The notes under the pieces: generated by a model
Databases searched by the model: none
What the model was told of the DNA's origin: nothing
The model's input: only the letters and a program-made list of their open reading frames with translations
Position numbers and translations under genes: made by a program
Source: Haemonchus contortus
Taxonomy: Eukaryota; Nematoda; Chromadorea; Rhabditida; Trichostrongylidae
Reading direction: 5' to 3'
Assembly (NCBI GenBank): GCA_000469685.2
Contig: LS997563.1
Span: 11,434,940 to 11,498,939, forward strand
Length of the DNA stretch: 64,000 bases
Shown here: piece by piece, positions 36,851 to 48,400 of the stretch
Layout: each line of letters starts with the position of its first letter
How positions within the stretch are numbered: the stretch's first letter is position 1

Positions 36851-37755
36851 TTAGGTGTGTGCATTAATTTCCGCCGCCGAATTCCAAGGGCCGTTGCGCG
36901 GACCATGTTAGAGGTTTACCGGTGAAACTTGTCATGTTCTGTAAGGTAGGGTATTGGCTACCTACTTAAGGGCAGACAGATCAGTTGCCCCAAACTCCTG
37001 TTGCTCTCAGACTGATTGGTCATGGAACTTGATGAATCGTTTCCCCGGGGGGCCCTTCACCTGCTGTTCGATTTCAAGAAAACTGGCATTGAAGCCCAAC
37101 GGATGCTTCTATGGAGGACAAGCTCCATCTGAACGGACCTGCTGATATGGTTTCTCTTCACTCGAGAGCTTGCAACGAAAGCGGAATGTTTATTGCCAAG
37201 AAGTAATGGTGTGCGTGCATTTGGTGGTGGGATCAAAAGGGTGTTGTGAACTGTGAGCTGCTGAGCCCGAACGAAACTGTTACTACTGACCGCTACGAAC
37301 ACCAACTTGATAGTTTGTAGGATGCTCTCACCTGAAAGCTCACCTTAATCGCAAGAAAATATCACGAGGTGCCTTTCCACCACGAACATGCCAGACCCCA
37401 AGTTGCGAAAAATGTCCTTATAAAAAAATTGCAGTTGTTGGATGGGATCAGGTTGTTCAGCCCGCATACTCTTCGGATCTTGCTCTTTCTGGCTACCACC
37501 TATTCCGGTCCATGCAAGTCAGTTTGGGAGATAAACGCTTCCGGAATGCCGAAGAAGTGCGAAAATGGGTGGGTAACAAGATTGCCTCAAAAGATGAAGA
37601 CTTTTTTAGACAAGGAGTCAACAAGATACCAGAAAGATAGCAAGAAGTTTCAGCTAACAATGGGCAATACATTGGTTGATGTACATTTAGATTTAATTTT
37701 GTAATAAGTATGTTTTTGCACGCGAAAAACGGCGGAAATTAATGCACACACCTAA
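36851..37755 (+). mobile_element. Mariner transposon, degenerate and internally deleted
   Basis: Perfect 26-bp terminal inverted repeats start TTAGGTGTGTGCATTAATTT (36851-36876, and inverted at 37730-37755), flanked by TA. The plus strand between them encodes pieces of a mariner transposase: WWDQKGVVNCELLSPNETVT then a stop (about 37221-37320), HHEHARPQVAK at about 37376-37410 where the family has HHDNARPH (the second catalytic Asp is replaced), and FFRQGVNKIPER then a stop near the end. About 905 bp against about 1.3 kb for intact elements, so the N-terminal part is largely missing. The repeat ends resemble the cecropia/Hsmar1 lineage, to which the hookworm element bandit belongs. Non-autonomous. 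Confidence 0.9.
37369..37704 (+). pseudogene. Mariner transposase remnant (C-terminal part)
   Basis: An open frame starting inside the catalytic domain (MPFHHEHARPQVAKNVLIKK). It matches mariner transposase at first and then shifts out of the family frame; the family sequence continues in other frames with stops (for example FRSMQVSLGDKRF and QGVNKIPER). The DNA-binding N-terminus is absent. Not a functional gene. Confidence 0.85.
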
Positions 37756-39096
37756 TACTATTACTAAGTGTGGCACTAACAATAAGCCTTTTCCGTAAAA
37801 GGTGAATATTAGTATTTTGTTTAGCGCTGTGAAAGCAGGCATATTTCGCCTACGTGATGCCTTGTGAGAAATACAGCTACCTATACAGATGCATGGCGCA
37901 CTCCGAAAAAGTGGATCAATGTCGAACGTCCCATGTTTTTTTCCCAGATCGATTTCCGTTATCAAAATGGTCCTAGTGCACAGTTTCACACTATCAACTC
38001 CTCTTCTGAACTTTATTGCTCTCATCGAACGAGTAAGACTGGAACCACCCTCGACTATCTTTTTGGACCTGATAACAGTGCGTACAACGTATAACAGCGA
38101 CGGCAACGAAAGTACAAGTATCAATAAAGCAACGAAAAACTCGTCCACTTATCAACTATTCTTATTCTCAACATTACGAGCAACATTTGAATTTCAGAGG
38201 TGCTATATAGCACGCGCATCGTAGCTGTTTCTGATTTTTCAAAGTCGCTTTCAAGGGGCGGGGCATGAATTCCAAGCTTACATTCGCAGTAACATCTTGA
38301 ATGGGTACGTGGCCTTACAGACAATGACTTAAGGTGGCCAACTGATTGACAGCCGGTTTTAACTTCCCAGACGAGTTTCATACAGTTAGAGTACCCGAAG
38401 AGATGGGAAGCCTGAGCGGCTGCCCATCAGGGATCTCATCCCTGGACCATGCGTGTAATAGAGCGCCGTTTGGTAATGAACCAGTTACGCCCAAAAAACA
38501 CACTTTAGCAGGTAATACAGGCAGGTATTATGGCTTTCACATATCGTCGATATGGACATAGTTGCATGGGATGCGCACAAGACTCGATTCTGCACCTTCC
38601 AAGACTTTTTTATGATCAAATATGTATGAACTAAATATAAATTACACAAATTTGCCTTAGCCATTCGCTGTGGCGGAAAATCGATGCTCTCATTGAATCG
38701 GTTCTCTTCGCAAAGCATAAAGCATCCGACACTCCTCAAGTAAACTAGCTATTCCATTCTCAGAATCAAATTGGCACAATCAAAAAACTCTGAAGAACCA
38801 GTTCCGAGAATTGGATGTTCTTCTAAGCCATCTCATAGGAGCAATTCTTGCCTCTTACAGCGATACTCTTCTGGGCATCATTTGAAGAAACAAAGGGCAA
38901 GAGAGGCACTAAAGTAGAACCATTTCCTGGTGCTCTTCTAGGAAATCCATGTTTCGAGTCTCTAATGGAAGGGAGCCTGCTTTTCCTTCTCAGAAATTGG
39001 TTATATTACTTCCAGTCGGAAGTTAGTTAGCCCCTAGAGATGCTCATGATCGGGTAGAATCCTTTCTTCAATAGTACTAATACGATGGGCACAGGT

Positions 39097-39352
39097 CGTG
39101 TAATGCCAAATGGCGCACAATCACACGCATGGTCCAGAGATCGAATTTCGATTTGATACAACCAGGCCACCGAAGCCCTTCGTTCCTTCAGCACAGTTCA
39201 TTAGTTGGCAGGAAAAAAGCCCTGACTTGCACATTGTCTGGCCACAGCAGGTCAATGTATAGGTCACACACGCTTTGGAGCACCCTCTACGAATCCGTAT
39301 GCAAGACGGATGCCGGGCGCACTTCGAAATGAGATTAATCAACGACGAAAAA
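39097..39352 (+). mobile_element. SINE, copy F
   Basis: Head TGCCAAATGGCGCACAATCA, decayed B box GAGATCGAATTTCGATTTGA, then body words CCCTGACTTGCACATTGTCT, GGCCACAGCAGGTCAATGTA, ATAGGTCACACACGC, CTACGAATC and GGGCGCACTTCGAAATGAGA. Confidence 0.7.
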
Positions 39353-39550
39353 CCTTTTTTGTTCATGTTATTCAACCAATACTACTCAAGAGCAGTGATG
39401 AGTGCAACTGTAAGACATTGAAAAAGGTAAGCTATTCGTTGGATTCAGTGTAAAGCAGGTCCTAATGAAGGCCTGAATAGTTCCCAAGGTTACTTTGAAA
39501 CCACCTCCCGATGACATTTTCAACTCCAATTCCTTTTTTGAGAGTGGCAA

Positions 39551-39996
39551 CTAAACTTTTTTTGATATAGCGATAACACAAGCAAACGCTTTTGCATGTT
39601 TAACTTCCCATTTCCAGCCAAGAACCGCTTGAGGTCCAATGAGAGGTATGGGAAGCTTGTCCACCCTCCAATATTGTCCACTGGAGAGTAGTTATCCAGT
39701 CTTTTTGAAGAAATTTCCCAAAATTACTCAATTACGAGGCCAAATTCGAACTAGTAGATACCACGCTGCATGATTCCTATCGCCGTTAGGCTTACCATAC
39801 GAAGTGACCTTGAATGTAAGCTATATTCGGGCTTTCGAGGATAACGATCTGATCGCTAAGCCTCATTGTCGAAAGAAATTCCACGCGAAACCGCTTTGCT
39901 ACAAAGATTGGAACAAATGCAAAGGATAGAGCGGCCATGTACATTTTAGGATCGCCATGTACTGGGCATCTCAGAATTGTGAGTATGCTAATGAAT
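39551..39996 (-). CDS. Candidate two-exon coding fragment, unidentified
   Basis: Exon 39996-39796 has a strong acceptor (ATCTTTGCAG) and donor (TATG/GTAAGC). It encodes about 66 residues including FISILTILRCPVHGDPKMYM, a likely membrane segment AALSFAFVPIFVA, and SDQIVILESPNIAYIQGHFV. It joins in phase to exon 39680-39551 (CGQYWRVDKLPIPLIGPQAV ... ISKKV, TAG). I do not recognise the family; a nematode chemoreceptor or transporter fragment is possible. No upstream exon in the right phase was found, so it may be a gene relic. Confidence 0.35.
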
Positions 39997-41036
39997 CTGC
40001 AAAGATAGGACCGTTCAATGCTCTTCCAGACCCAGACGACCTTCATATTGGACAGCCTTACTACTGTAAAATTCATTTTTAGTAAATTTGAACCTGTAGA
40101 TCCCACTTGTAATTCAATTATTCCGATAAGTGCAGAAGATTCTTGCAAGATGTCAACCATAGAAACACAAGTCCCTGTTGCAGATGAATGGGCAGCGACC
40201 CACCTGATCGCGGGCTAATTTCTCGGGAACGAGCTATTGGCCGATGCGAGGAAAGCCACGACCGTGACGACTTAAAAGCTTGTAGCGGATGTGAATTCGG
40301 AGATAGCGACTTTATTTGGGAGACTTCCAAACAGATTGATCAATAATTCTGAAGGTTCTTTCACATCGAGCCATTACGTATTTGTACATAGGTAACTACC
40401 CAATGGATGAATCGTGTGGAGTTTGAAAGTACTAGGGTGAGTCAGTCTGGTGAAGATAAAACAGTGAGGAGTTTTTTGAACCGCTTCAACTCAATTTATC
40501 AATTTGAAATAAAGTACAAGTATTGAATCCTGTTCAGCGATTGTTCGATAAATTACAATGTTCCTGCCTTGAACCAAGACCGCCGAGACCATCCTGCCTT
40601 CAATCAAATTTCAGAGACTTTCAACAGGAAGTGCTCAAAAAGTCATTCCCCACTATATCAGCCAAAAAAACTCAATTACAATAACGATAATCAATGATTA
40701 TTCTCTATTACGGCCATTGAAATCATTCTGAAACTTGCTGTTCCCTCAAAGACAAGGACCAGCCGAAACACATCCAACCAAGTTTCTGCTGAACACAAAG
40801 TCTACAGAATTTCGTTGAGGCAGTGAAGCCATAAACAATAATGCTGACAGAAGATTCTTCGTTCCTGGTTTTCACCCCCTTACTAGCCCTGGAGATCGTA
40901 GAGAGGAAGGTCAGTCATGCTATAAAGCTCCCAAGGAACAATGTATGAAGACGTTTGGTGTTAATAGATCACGTATTTGGGATGCGCCCCGCATTCAACG
41001 TCTATTCAAAACTGCAGTGGCAGTTTGGATACGTAT

Positions 41037-41275
41037 ATGGCCTAATCAAGAACTTGCGATGGTCAGCCTATGAACAAGTCCGTTGCTCTGAACCTTCCAA
41101 CGGGCTTTTTGAATACAGTTTAAGACCGAATTACCACCCAGATATGTAGGGAAGCCGTATTGACCGCTTGAACCGCCCAAACAGCTGGTACCATATAACC
41201 GACCGCGGAGATATGGAAGGCTTCGTTGTCCTGGGCGAGTATCGATCCAGAATTCGATTTCCGATTCATGCTCCA
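41037..41275 (-). mobile_element. SINE, copy G
   Basis: On the minus strand: AAATCGAATTCTGGATCGAT (B-box region), CCCAGGACAACGAAGCCTTC, GGTCGGTTATATGGTACCAG, and ACGGACTTGTTCATAGGCTG with CATCGCAAGTTCTTG. Additional unrelated sequence is present inside it relative to copy B. Confidence 0.7.
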
Positions 41276-42454
41276 ACTAGCCAGTAACTCCATAAATATG
41301 TATACTCGCTACCGATAGCGAATTGTGTGGCTATAAATAGCAACAGATGCAGGTGACTTTTGCGATGTTTCGGCTAGTCATCAGTCACCGCTAGGCTTTC
41401 GGTGTCGATCATGTTGTTCGCTGTGTGACATGCTTTTTAGCAATCTCCGACCGATTCAGACCGTAGATACCGGCGCCGTTTAAGGCGCGGCACATCCGGG
41501 ATTAGCGCACGTTCCATCGCCCCGTAAATGGCCCCGACAACAACAACACCTGTCGAACGAGGGATCGTGTTCAGGGACATCTACCCAATCTGTTTGGGGA
41601 GTCTTCAAGGGAATAATGTAAAGGTGGCAAAAATCACAATACGATAATCATGAACGCACCGTGGCTTTCGATATATAACTCCAGCAAAATTCCTTTAAAA
41701 ATTGATCTGTAAATGCCGATGGTATTCGCCTTTGGATCAGAACTCAACCCTGCCCTTATACTTCTTACAGGCGGATTCAGTAAGTACTCCAAGGTAAAGA
41801 TTTCTCCAAAGAGCGAAAAACCTTTTCCCACAAAATCCGTTTCTCTCGAACTGAAAAAAGACGAAATGACATCATTAGACCGTTGAATTCTTCCCTTTTA
41901 CCGTGGCCCTGGAGCTCAACACATAGAAGTCCTTCTTGAGCTAGCCCATTATACCTCAGGTTACCCCCTGTAATCCCATTACCACTAACTATCGTACATA
42001 TTTATGTGAGTTGAGGATGCTTATGCCACGATTTGAAGAAAGTCGAGTATGATTTATTCCAGTCACTGACTTCTCTCCAACTGCTTTCCATTGGGTACCT
42101 CGAAAGAGCAGGTGATACCTCATGGGTCGGTGCAGATGCATGGTCAATGTAATTCAATCGGGACATCTGGTTTGCTCACGCAAGGTGCTACCGATACACC
42201 TTCATTACGGCCATTAGCACGAATATTTGAGAGCCCATCCAGCTATGAAGCATTTCCAAAGGAAATTATATTTTCTACTCCAAACTCTAATTTCTACTTC
42301 TACTTTAAACTTCTATTTTTGAAAGTGGGGTTTTAAATTCGAATTATAAAAAGTGGGTTAAGAGGAGTTAAATACAGTCTTATCGATCAAAGAAACACTG
42401 TACAGAGGCCTCCTATTAATATACATGTAGAAAATGAACAAAATATCGATAACT

Positions 42455-43600
42455 TTCAACAACGAGTATATATTTGATCAAGCCGATCACCTGTTTCGAT
42501 CTCAGCTGACCGATGCCGCTGCCATCGACAGCTCCATCTCGTTTATTTAGAAAGTAAAGGAGGGGTCGGCAAGAAAATCGAGCTTTTTTCGAAGCTCAGC
42601 ATTTTGGTCCCAGCCAGACAGGAATACCCCATGGACTGGAAGCATTTATACTCGTACCAAAAAATCGAGCCTTCCGTAGCAATGGGACCCATACTGGGTT
42701 CGGTAGATGTTCAGCAGGTCCACCGCCGAGAACTGTCATACTGTTACCAAAACAGAAACCATATAGATTTACTGAACCCCGTGACAAAAAATACCAAATT
42801 GCTTTGGATTTAAAAATATTCTTCCCAAATAGGGCTCAAAATGATCGAGGTAAGAAAGAGTTTGAAGGAGTAAAGAATGTCTATCCGTTCAAAGAATTAC
42901 TATACATAGGTATAATTCACAAAAATATATTGAAAACGATTCAAATCAAAAACTTTTCACAACAAGTATACATTTGATAGAGCCGGCCACATATTTGGTA
43001 CCCGCTGATCCAAGTTGCTGCAGCTGACGGGTAGTTCGCAAAGTAAAGAAACAGGTTGGCAAAAATCAAGCTTAAGAATTTTTTTCAAATCTGAGAACTC
43101 TGGCTCTAAACGTACTAGGACACCATGATGGAAAGCTGTTATGATGGAAACCAGGGAACTGCTCTCCATAGCTCTTCGTAGATCAGACACTTCTGTACCG
43201 GCCTGTTTTTATTGGATTTCAATTCTTTTGTTGTGATAATGGATCACATTGAGGGAATGGCCGATTAAACACTTTCCCTGAGAGAACCACCATTTCTACC
43301 TGAGTTTCAACGCCCATATGTTCCAAAGTAATGTTCCATTTGTTCAAAAGGAAGAGGTGGTTTGGAGAATCAAAAATGATTCGAATCAACCTTCCTAGGG
43401 AGTATACATTTGACCACCTGAGCCGATCACCTGTTTTAGTCTCAGGTGTTCGAAGGCGCTTCCCCCTTTACTACCTACGTCGAAAACCATCCAAATCTAA
43501 GAAAAAACTTTCAATAACAAGAACGGTTGATCGAGCCCATCACCTGCTTTGATCTCAGCTGATCGACGGCCATCTGGATCGCATATTCAATGTGCTATTG
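42455..43600 (+). repeat. Degenerate tandem repeat array
   Basis: A core of the form ACAAGTATACATTTGATNNAGCCGATCACCTGTTTNGATCTCAGCTGATCGA recurs at about 42458, 42958, 43398 and 43515. The first two units (about 500 bp apart) also share a downstream AAGTAAAG..GGTCGGCAA.AAAATC.AGCTT. The units have diverged considerably. No coding potential was recognised; an old tandemly amplified transposable-element fragment is likely. Confidence 0.55.
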
Positions 43601-45438
43601 ACAAACACTTTTATGAGCAATTACCGTGAATATTTGATGGCCTGCCCACGTTAAAAGCATATTCGAACAATACCGTACACCAAAGTTGAGTTCACATGAT
43701 GCATTAGATATCACTCGTCGTTTTGATGCCATGAATTCGAATCGAAAGATGCTTGCATTGTGGCTGATTTACAGCACTAGCGAAAAACAGCAGCGCTGCC
43801 CAATGAATCACACCCAACCCAACCAGTCTCCTGACCATGAGTTTTGTTGAAGTAGTGGGCAAAAAAAAAGAAAAAAAACAGAGTTGGGCTCATTCTCAGT
43901 CCATGATTGCAATAGCTTTCACTTATGGAAAAAAAGATTATAAAACAAAAACAGCATTGAACTATAGCGGCAGAAGATAACTTTCAGGAATCCGTGCGTC
44001 AACCCAAAATATGAAAAAATCGAAACGCATGAAAAAAAACATACCTGCTACATTTCTCCACTCAAATATCGTCATTCACGGCGATCCATAATTATGGATG
44101 AAGTAGAAACGCGGTGATAGAGCCCTTTATAAGCCTGTATGAGCCTCAACTGAAAGAGAGTTCTCACAGAGCCATCAGCAGCGAAGGCTCACATCCAGCC
44201 TGTGGATCATAGATGAACCCACATCGAACTTGATGCCAATTTTCTCAAAAATCCAGTCGTTTACGACAGCTTAAGATAGATTGAATATCATCAATCATGA
44301 ACGCGACGTTCACATCTACCCTCCTACCCGCCGCTTTGCAACCGCACGCTCCACTTGCACGAACACTGATGTTGCACAATTGAAATGAACTCTCAAGAAG
44401 CGGATCCTTCAGGTAGGAGAGAACAGAATACGGGTTGACTTTTTCCAGAGAGCACAAATTATAAGTCACAAATTTCTTTCTGAATTGACAGCTCACAAAA
44501 GCCATGAAATGAACCCAGTCAATCCCTTTTCCTTCCATAAACTTAACCCTTTTCCTTCCATAAACTTAATGGGGTCGGAAACTTTTGGTCTCAAACCGCA
44601 TGACAAATGCCACAAACATTTCTTTACATCTTGTATTCAAATAAAAACAATCGAGTGAACACCAGACATCGTTAAATGATGAACAAAACCTATGTTTGTA
44701 AAACACACGTAATCTTATTATCACTATCTAAACACCATTACTATTACTTACACTTACTGTACATAATTACAAAATCTATGTAAACACCTGTAAACAAGTG
44801 AAAATCACAGAAACAAAATTCTTCCAACCTATAGATACACCATTCCTTCCAACCTTTCAAACAATCTAATTTATGTAGCTACATTTGAGAAAACACCTGG
44901 AAAGAGCATAGAACCATGGATGTGAGCTTTAAAAACAGATTCCGTAGGAATCATAAAGGCAAAGAAAAATTAAAAATTGCTGTACAAAAAGTTCAAGCGG
45001 GAGCTTGATGGACACTATACAATTTACAGAGAATGAAGTAAATGTGTTAGTTCTGTTTCTAAGGGCACTTCATCAAATTCGAGAAGTAGGTAAGTAGACT
45101 AACCGGATTCCGTTTGAGCCTTTTCATTAACGGATATTCATGAAGTCTCAAGAAAATTAAAAATGTTGAGCGTTAAAAGTTCTTAATTTGGTTGAATTAT
45201 TACACAATTTCCCAGCATTTACAAAAATTTGCTCAAAAATCATTGCCTGTCACGACTTTACAATACAGCGTATGTACCCTCAACTTAGCGACTCAGCAGG
45301 TCATACCGTAATCACGGGGGCGGGAGTGCCATGCTCAGCCGACACATTCAGAAAACCCCTAGCGTGTATGGAGGGTAGGAAAACAGGCCTTCACATAAAG
45401 CGGAAAAAATTTGCTACAAATCAGTGAAGAAAAATTTG
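43601..45438. other. Intergenic region downstream of the PLEKHM1-like gene
   Basis: AT-rich and expected to hold that gene's 3' UTR at its right end. The minus-strand open frame 44245-44538 contains a CCGCACGCT repeat core and has no recognisable protein similarity. The sequence CTTTTCCTTCCATAAACTTAA is duplicated around 44525-44570. Nothing else is supported. Confidence 0.45.
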
Positions 45439-48400
45439 TCATCCAAGAGGCAAATCGCTAGCCTCCTGGTGGATTTCGTATTTGGCACGTCTCACACATT
45501 TCGGGCAGTCGTCAAGTCTACGTTCACATTCCGCATGGTAAACCGAGAAACAATGTGGACACTAAAAAATCGATTTTCAAAAAAAAAAACTGGACTCAAC
45601 AAAGAGAATCAACATCCACTAAATGAATGAACATGAAGACAACGTAAAAAAAATCGGATAAAACTCGAGAAACGCAGAAAAACTATAGGGTAACAAATTA
45701 AAACGAATAAAATAGTAATTCCAAAAAAATGATGAGAAAACTCACTCTATACGTGGTCTCTGTTTGGAACGGGTAAATGACTTCTCGAGCCTCGCAAATC
45801 TCACATATGAAACCTTTCTGGCGACACAACGAGCAATGCCTAACGTGGTCAATGGCATGCTTAAGGAAGCCTTGAACTTGTTTTTCTAGCATGCCACTAT
45901 GAAGTTGATGAAGATCCTGAAGGAAATTCGGTAAGAAAAAACAAAGTAAAAAGCGATTAAAAAATACAACAAAACAAAGTAAATCCTAATGCCATGTATG
46001 TTGAAACTAGTTCTAAAAATTACACTGATCGAGTAGGCGTGTATGTCGCTGTACAAATGTTCCCGTGGCCACACTCGTCTTTTGAAATCTTCAGCAATTG
46101 ATTCTCGACAATTGAAAAGGTACATTGATGCAATCTGCAGCTTTTCTCGCAAAACCTGCAAGACCATCTAGGAAGATTATACAGGAAAGAGAAATGACAA
46201 AAAACTATTGTAAAGTTAGAGAATTATGGAGTTCCGAACAGTTTTGTGACTAGAATAACCAGTGCAAATTGAGCCATCAGGTCTGGCTGTCCTTATACCG
46301 GACATTACAGCTAATTCTCAACTTCCCAACGCCTTGCCTCCCGCCTTACGCTCCCATAAATTGTCCCATGCTAATCCATGGATTCGAGAAACCGTCGCCA
46401 ATATGGAGGAAACGGATGAACCAAATAATTATCACAAAGCCAACGATAAATACAGGAATTTTTGGTATAGAACGAAGTCCCTTGAAACGGTAGTGGAATT
46501 TTCAATCCTTTGACCATCGATAGTAAAATTTCACATGAGTCTGCCACTTTTGAACGAGTAAGCACACAATATCATTTTCAATAAGTACCTTATTTAAAAG
46601 ACCCAAATGCATGCAGTTATAAACTATTCCTAATGACTGCAGCAGCTCCAGTAAATAAAATTTGACCATTCATGCAAGGTCATCCATCGACCAAGATCAA
46701 GGGTACGGGCACAAAGGGGATCACCAATACGTGGAATTGAGGGAAAACATACCTTCATTGTCTTTAATATCGGCACGTGATCGTACAGAGAAGGGTTATG
46801 CTGATCAATGTGAATGATGGCATTGTCCTAAAGATGACGACTTTTTTTGGAAACAATTCTGCAGAAAGTTATAGTCAAGAGCCATTCTCTTATGAGTTCT
46901 TACCTGATTCGCTTCTATGAAAGCTCGCCCTCGATCCGAAACAGCACGCGGCTTCCAGTCCCAGCTGCGCAATATGCGAGCTGGAATTGATATTTCGCCA
47001 CCGCCACGCATACAGTCCGCACAATAGTATAAACCATCGATTCCGCACACCCTGAAAGAGAAAAGACTTTCAATCTGACCTGAAACAACTGTCATGACCA
47101 GATTAAAATCGAATGAGTTAACCAGTCCCCAAAAAAGATGGAGAAACTTTAAAAGCTTCACCGCCACCTTTCTTGAAATAAGAGGAGTCAACAATTCTTT
47201 GAAGAGTAGCTCAAACTATCGATAGTTCTGCGTTTGTACGAAATCGTTCAACTCACCCGTATTTGGAAAACGTGGCTCCAATCGATTTTCTGCACATTGG
47301 GCATCGAAAATCTTGAGCATCCAAGCCGGCTTCACGAGGTATCGTGGTTATTTTCGTCAACACTTGCTCCGAAAGTGCTGCAGAACCTTTCCTCGTTGGC
47401 GACTTCTGCTAAAACAAGTAAGTGACTAAAATCCAAATAGAGCTCGACAGCTGAACAATTTGCTTGGTATGGAGCGGGAGATGTGGCAAGCGGCACCTCT
47501 GCCGCATCCAGCACCCACAGACTTGAGCAGAAAAACGCCAGTTCCACAAATCCTCCAAAAAACAAACCTCATCGTCAATATCTTCAACATCCGTCTCGAA
47601 GCCGAGCTCCCTCGTATCATCCAAATCCAGCTCCTGAACACGACAATTATTTCATAAGCATTGAAGCAAGATAAGCTAACCAAAAATTGCCAACACCATA
47701 CAGAAAGCGAACTGTTCTGACACATTATTTGTTCAAATAAGTATATAGACAAGCATCACAACAATAGGGAAACTTTTGAACAAAAAACATTGACTATCGA
47801 AAATGTACCTTATCAGGTGAACCACTGACTTCCATGGCTGATCTTAGCGCCTGATCAAAGCTCACAATACCCCCATCAGCTTCTGTACCTGACGACGACG
47901 AAAGCAAAGCACTACCACTTCTGTCTGGCTCTGACTAAACACTTACGCTAGCTTTCACAATCTCCTTGCTTTGAAAGAACTAGATCAACTAAGAAAGAGC
48001 TCCCTTAACCCCTGTCACGGTTAGTAATGGGAGTAATGACAAATATAAAGAAAAGAAAGATTATATGAGCTATACGATATATTATATGAGCTTTTAGCTA
48101 GGGCAAAACACTACAGATGTGAGAAAATGAGGATTCAACTAAGAACATACGTTTCCGCAAAATCACAAACTTGTATGTGTCCAAAACAAACTAAGAATTG
48201 CACCAAACCAGTTTTCATATATCACCGCATAAATTAAATGGTAGCGGGAAAATTTTTAGGAAAAAAATGCTGAGTAACATGAAAAGAACGATTTTAGCAG
48301 AGCAAGAACTGACCGATGTTGTCTTGGGTGTCTTCCAACCCCTGCTCAATAAACTGTTACTGCCAGGTTGTACATCAGCAAGAATCAGTTCATCATGCAG

